From UBA2136 sp963974105 (GTDB lineage Bacteria; Pseudomonadota; Alphaproteobacteria; UBA2136): a stretch of DNA of 64,000 nucleotides. Location of the stretch: assembly GCA_963974105.1 (NCBI GenBank), contig CAXBBG010000002.1:124001-188000 (forward strand), written 5' to 3'. Below are positions 61,158 through 64,000 of the stretch, piece by piece; position 1 is the stretch's first letter, and each line of letters begins with the position of its first letter. Under the pieces are notes generated by a model that made no database searches, was not told where the DNA came from, and saw only the letters and a list, made by a program, of their open reading frames with translations. The translations under genes were made by a program, and so were the position numbers.

Positions 61158-63320
61158 TTGCCAGATAATGAAAAATCAAAAATGAATATCGTGTTACGCA
61201 TTTTTATGTGGCTTATTCTTTTCGGTATTTTAGGTTTTTCAACAATGTTAATGAGCTCGGTTGTGTTAAACCCAAGTGCGACAGGGCCTATTTATTTAGC
61301 CTTAATTAACATTAACCTTTTATTTGCTATTCTATTCTTGGCATTTATTGGTCACCGTTTTGTCCATATTTTACTCGAAAGACGACGCGGGCTTATTGGT
61401 AGTCGTATGAACTTACGTTTCGTTGCCTTGTTTAGTGCTTTTGCTGTTGTGCCTACTATTGTTGTAGGGGCAGGGTCTTTATGGCTTTTGAATGAAGGGA
61501 TTGAAAGCTGGTTTTCAAACCGCATTACAACCGCACTTGATGGTTCATTACAAGTTGCACAAGAATATTTGGTTGAGCATGAAAATAACCTCCTTATTCG
61601 TACAGAGTCTATTGCGAAGTCGCCTGAATTGGGAAGTGCTGCCATTTTAATGGACACAGAATTTGTTGAAATATTTTTAGCTAAACGTAAAAAAGAAAAC
61701 TTTTTATCAGACCTAAGGCTTTATAAAGGAACAGGTGAGTTGATAGCTAACTCGGATAGTATTCCACCAGGCCCGTTAAATCCAGAAATTCGTTCATTTA
61801 TGAATAAGCCTCTATCGAGCGGTTTAACTTTTAAAGACTTGAATACAAGGCAATTGTTTGCGGTTTCAGAGGTAGACGGTGTGCACTTTTTAGTAGCATC
61901 TAAAATTATTAACCCAACGGTTTTAAGTCGTATGGCTAGTACGAAGGCGGCATATAATGAATATTATGAGCTTCAAAGCCGAAGTGATACTGTACGTTAT
62001 ATCTTTATTCTAAGTTTATCGGTCTTAGCCTTTTCAACACTGGCGGGTGCTATTTGGTTTGGTTTTAAATTTGCATTAAGTATTACGAAGCCTGTAACGG
62101 CATTAGTACATGCGACCAATAAGGTGAGTTCTGGTGATTTAGATATTCGTTTAACGCCACTTAATGACGATGAATTAGGTATTTTAACGCAGTCTTTTAA
62201 CCGCATGGCGAGCCAAATTCAAACTGGTCAAAACTTACTGACGAGTAAAAACAAAGAGCTTGATGAGCGTCGTAAAATTACAGAAGCTGTATTAACAGGT
62301 GTGAGTGCAGGGGTCTTTAGTTTGGATGGGGCTGGTGTGATTCAAATGGCGAACACCGTGGCAGAAGAAACCTTCGGTTTGAAGATTGGGGAAACTTTGG
62401 CACAGGTAAATGATGACCTTGGTGTTATTTATGCCAAATTTATAAAATCGCCGCAGCCGCTATTTCAAGAAAAAATACAACTTAAGATAGATGATGAAGC
62501 GAGACGCTTTTTATTCCGCATGGTGCCGCAAATGGCAAGTGGTGGTCGTGTTGCAAATGTGGTTGTGACTTTTGACGATATTACAGAGCTTTTAAGTGCG
62601 CAAAAGGTTGCGGCATGGTCGGACGTGGCACGTCGTATTGCACATGAAATTAAAAACCCTCTGACGCCGATTCAGTTGAGCGCTGAACGCTTAAAACGAC
62701 GCTATACTAAAAAGTTTGAAGAGCCAGAAGATAAGGAATTGTTTGAACAATTGACGGGTACCATTGTACGTCAGGTAGAAGAAATGCGTTTGATGGTAAA
62801 TGAATTTAGTGACTTTGCACGTATGCCAGCAGCTGTGATGGTTGAAGAAGATGTGGTGCCTATTATTAACAGTATTGTGTTACTACAACAGCAAGCAAGG
62901 CCAGATATTAAATTTGATGTACAGGTGCCAGAAAATGAACCTGTGAAAATGATTTGCGATGCGTCCCAAATCTCTAGGGTTTTCACCAATATTATCGAAA
63001 ATTCTGTCAATGCGATTGAGGAAGATGAGTCGGGTGATGAAAAAAATGACGCATCTGCGATAAAAATTGTTGTGGAAATGTCACATTATGGTACAATGCT
63101 CGTAACAGTCAAAGACAACGGTAAAGGTTTACCAGAAGACGTTGATGTTAGTAAGCTTTTTGACCCATACGTGACAACACGTAAAAAAGGGACAGGATTA
63201 GGTTTAGCTATCGTTAGACGTGTTGTTGATGAGCATGGGGGGCAAATTCGTTTGTCGCGTCGAGAAGAGGGCGGCACCTGTGTAGAAATAACATTCCCTC
63301 TCAGTAAGAAGAAAGAGTAA
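61158..63320 (+). CDS. ntrY: Nitrogen-regulation sensor histidine kinase NtrY
   Basis: A 720-aa membrane kinase of the NtrYX system, known to respond to nitrogen and redox/oxygen state. TTG start with AAAGGGTG upstream; the ATG at 61182 (MNIVLRIF) is a possible alternative. Membrane helices at about 12-35, 44-64, 88-112 and 280-302; a periplasmic region between helices 3 and 4; HAMP (about 305-355); PAS (about 375-480); HisKA with H496 (RRIAHEIKNPLTPIQLSAERL) and HATPase (N box NIIENSVNAIEE, G1 VKDNGKGLP, G2 GTGLGLAIVRR). It precedes ntrX by 2 bases. Confidence 0.96.
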   Translation: MPDNEKSKMNIVLRIFMWLILFGILGFSTMLMSSVVLNPSATGPIYLALININLLFAILFLAFIGHRFVHILLERRRGLIGSRMNLRFVALFSAFAVVPTIVVGAGSLWLLNEGIESWFSNRITTALDGSLQVAQEYLVEHENNLLIRTESIAKSPELGSAAILMDTEFVEIFLAKRKKENFLSDLRLYKGTGELIANSDSIPPGPLNPEIRSFMNKPLSSGLTFKDLNTRQLFAVSEVDGVHFLVASKIINPTVLSRMASTKAAYNEYYELQSRSDTVRYIFILSLSVLAFSTLAGAIWFGFKFALSITKPVTALVHATNKVSSGDLDIRLTPLNDDELGILTQSFNRMASQIQTGQNLLTSKNKELDERRKITEAVLTGVSAGVFSLDGAGVIQMANTVAEETFGLKIGETLAQVNDDLGVIYAKFIKSPQPLFQEKIQLKIDDEARRFLFRMVPQMASGGRVANVVVTFDDITELLSAQKVAAWSDVARRIAHEIKNPLTPIQLSAERLKRRYTKKFEEPEDKELFEQLTGTIVRQVEEMRLMVNEFSDFARMPAAVMVEEDVVPIINSIVLLQQQARPDIKFDVQVPENEPVKMICDASQISRVFTNIIENSVNAIEEDESGDEKNDASAIKIVVEMSHYGTMLVTVKDNGKGLPEDVDVSKLFDPYVTTRKKGTGLGLAIVRRVVDEHGGQIRLSRREEGGTCVEITFPLSKKKE

Positions 63321-63322
63321 AT

Positions 63323-64000
63323 ATGGTGTACGAAATTCTTATTGTTGATGATGAAGCTGATATCCGCACTTCAATGTCAGGCCTATTAGAAGATGAAGGT
63401 TACCGCACACGTTGTGCTGCGAGTGGTCAAGAAGCTTTGGATATGGTGTCTGAGCGTCAACCTAACTTAGTTCTGCTTGATATTTGGATGGAAGGTATGG
63501 ACGGTCTTGAAGTTCTATCTCGTCTAAAACGTCGCGTGCCAGACCTACCTATCATTATGATTAGTGGTCACGGTAACATTGAAACAGCCGTAACAGCGAC
63601 TCAAAAAGGTGCTTACGATTTCATTGAAAAACCACCGCAAGCCGATCGACTTCTTCTTACAGCTTCTCGTGCTATCCGCGAAGCACAGCTTAGAAAAGAA
63701 AATTTATTATTACGCAGCCGTAATGGTGATGTGCAAGAATTACTGGGTGTTTCAAGTGAAATTGCAACAGTACGTCAAACTGTAAAGCAAGTTGCACAGG
63801 GCGATAGCCGTGTACTTGTAACAGGTGAAAGTGGTTGCGGCAAAGAAGTTGTAGCACGCCTTATTCACAAAAACTCTCAGCGTCGTGAACGTCCTTTTGT
63901 ATGTCTTTCACCAGCCGCTGTAAGTGATACAACCTTTGAAATGGCTTTAAACAACATGTTGGCTCAAGCGACTGGCGGCACACTTTTCCTAGATGAAGTT
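63323..64000 (+). CDS. ntrX: NtrX response regulator, AAA+ type (3' end outside window)
   Basis: The partner of NtrY, starting 2 bases after its stop. A receiver domain at 1-120 (ILIVDDEAD with acidic pair, phospho-acceptor D53 in LLDIWMEGMDG, IMISGHG, IEKPP) and the start of the AAA+ domain with Walker A GESGCGKEVVARLIH (about 169-183). Then PFVCLSPAAVSDTTFEMAL leads directly into TGGTLFLDEV: the stretch normally holding LFG..KGAFTGA...GRFE (about 25-30 residues) is missing, so the sigma-54 contact loop is gone. The window ends inside Walker B; the C-terminal DNA-binding domain is not visible. Confidence 0.93.
   Translation, partial: MVYEILIVDDEADIRTSMSGLLEDEGYRTRCAASGQEALDMVSERQPNLVLLDIWMEGMDGLEVLSRLKRRVPDLPIIMISGHGNIETAVTATQKGAYDFIEKPPQADRLLLTASRAIREAQLRKENLLLRSRNGDVQELLGVSSEIATVRQTVKQVAQGDSRVLVTGESGCGKEVVARLIHKNSQRRERPFVCLSPAAVSDTTFEMALNNMLAQATGGTLFLDEV

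Overview
The window is AT-rich, gene-dense chromosomal DNA from a free-living bacterium, most likely an alphaproteobacterium. Supporting features are the three-subunit transhydrogenase set pntAA/pntAB/pntB, a long (381 aa) dCTP deaminase, the maf/short RNase G pair, the nifR3(dusB)-ntrYX region and a four-gene homogentisate operon. I cannot name the genus. No rRNA, CRISPR array, intact insertion sequence or intact phage was seen. Four tRNAs (Leu-TAG, His-GTG, Arg-TCT, Thr-GGT) and many Rho-independent terminators were.

Layout. 1-4.9 kb: 3' part of ligA, a DUF481 outer-membrane protein, an MscS channel, and a split YeeE/YedE sulfur-import pair divergent from an ArsR-type repressor carrying the persulfide-sensor cysteine spacing. 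4.9-8.8 kb: a Kef-type antiporter and acetyl-CoA synthetase. 8.8-10.4 kb: a scar of decayed mobile DNA around three tRNA genes, including the tail of a serine recombinase. 10.4-15.9 kb: a glycan-decoration cassette (GT-C membrane protein, GtrB-like GT2, GtrA, SDR, FAD oxidoreductase). 16.1-20 kb: a LysR regulator divergent from cytochrome b561, YceI, glutathionyl-hydroquinone reductase and pirin genes, a likely quinone/redox-stress unit. 20.2-22.9 kb: an unclassified three-gene MotA/MotB-like membrane motor. 23.2-30.6 kb: housekeeping (coaD, ogt, two cyclophilins, rlmB-like methyltransferase, pntAA-AB-B, DUF805, cutA). 30.7-35.7 kb: an alpha-type (CS1-like) chaperone-usher fimbria locus with a divergent OmpA-like secreted protein. 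36-42 kb: a receiver-domain protein, dcd-maf-rng, and an O-antigen ligase/polymerase. 42.4-48.7 kb: groESL with several orphan small proteins and an acyl-CoA synthetase. 48.7-53.2 kb: hppD-hmgA-fahA-maiA (tyrosine to fumarate and acetoacetate) and a divergent MazG-like gene. 53.4-59.2 kb: tRNA-Thr, a hybrid histidine kinase paired with a solute-binding protein, and oligoendopeptidase F. 59.5-64 kb: dusB, a fis-like gene, ntrY and the 5' part of ntrX.

The points I would look at first are the MotA/MotB-like motor with its unrecognised third protein; the dusB-fis-ntrY-ntrX order, in which a stand-alone Fis sits where ntrB-ntrC usually lies and the NtrX AAA+ domain has lost its GAFTGA loop; the polyprenyl-sugar cassette with a possible oxidation/reduction epimerisation step; and the binding-protein/kinase pair. 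Functions are assigned from motif recognition by eye; no database search was run.
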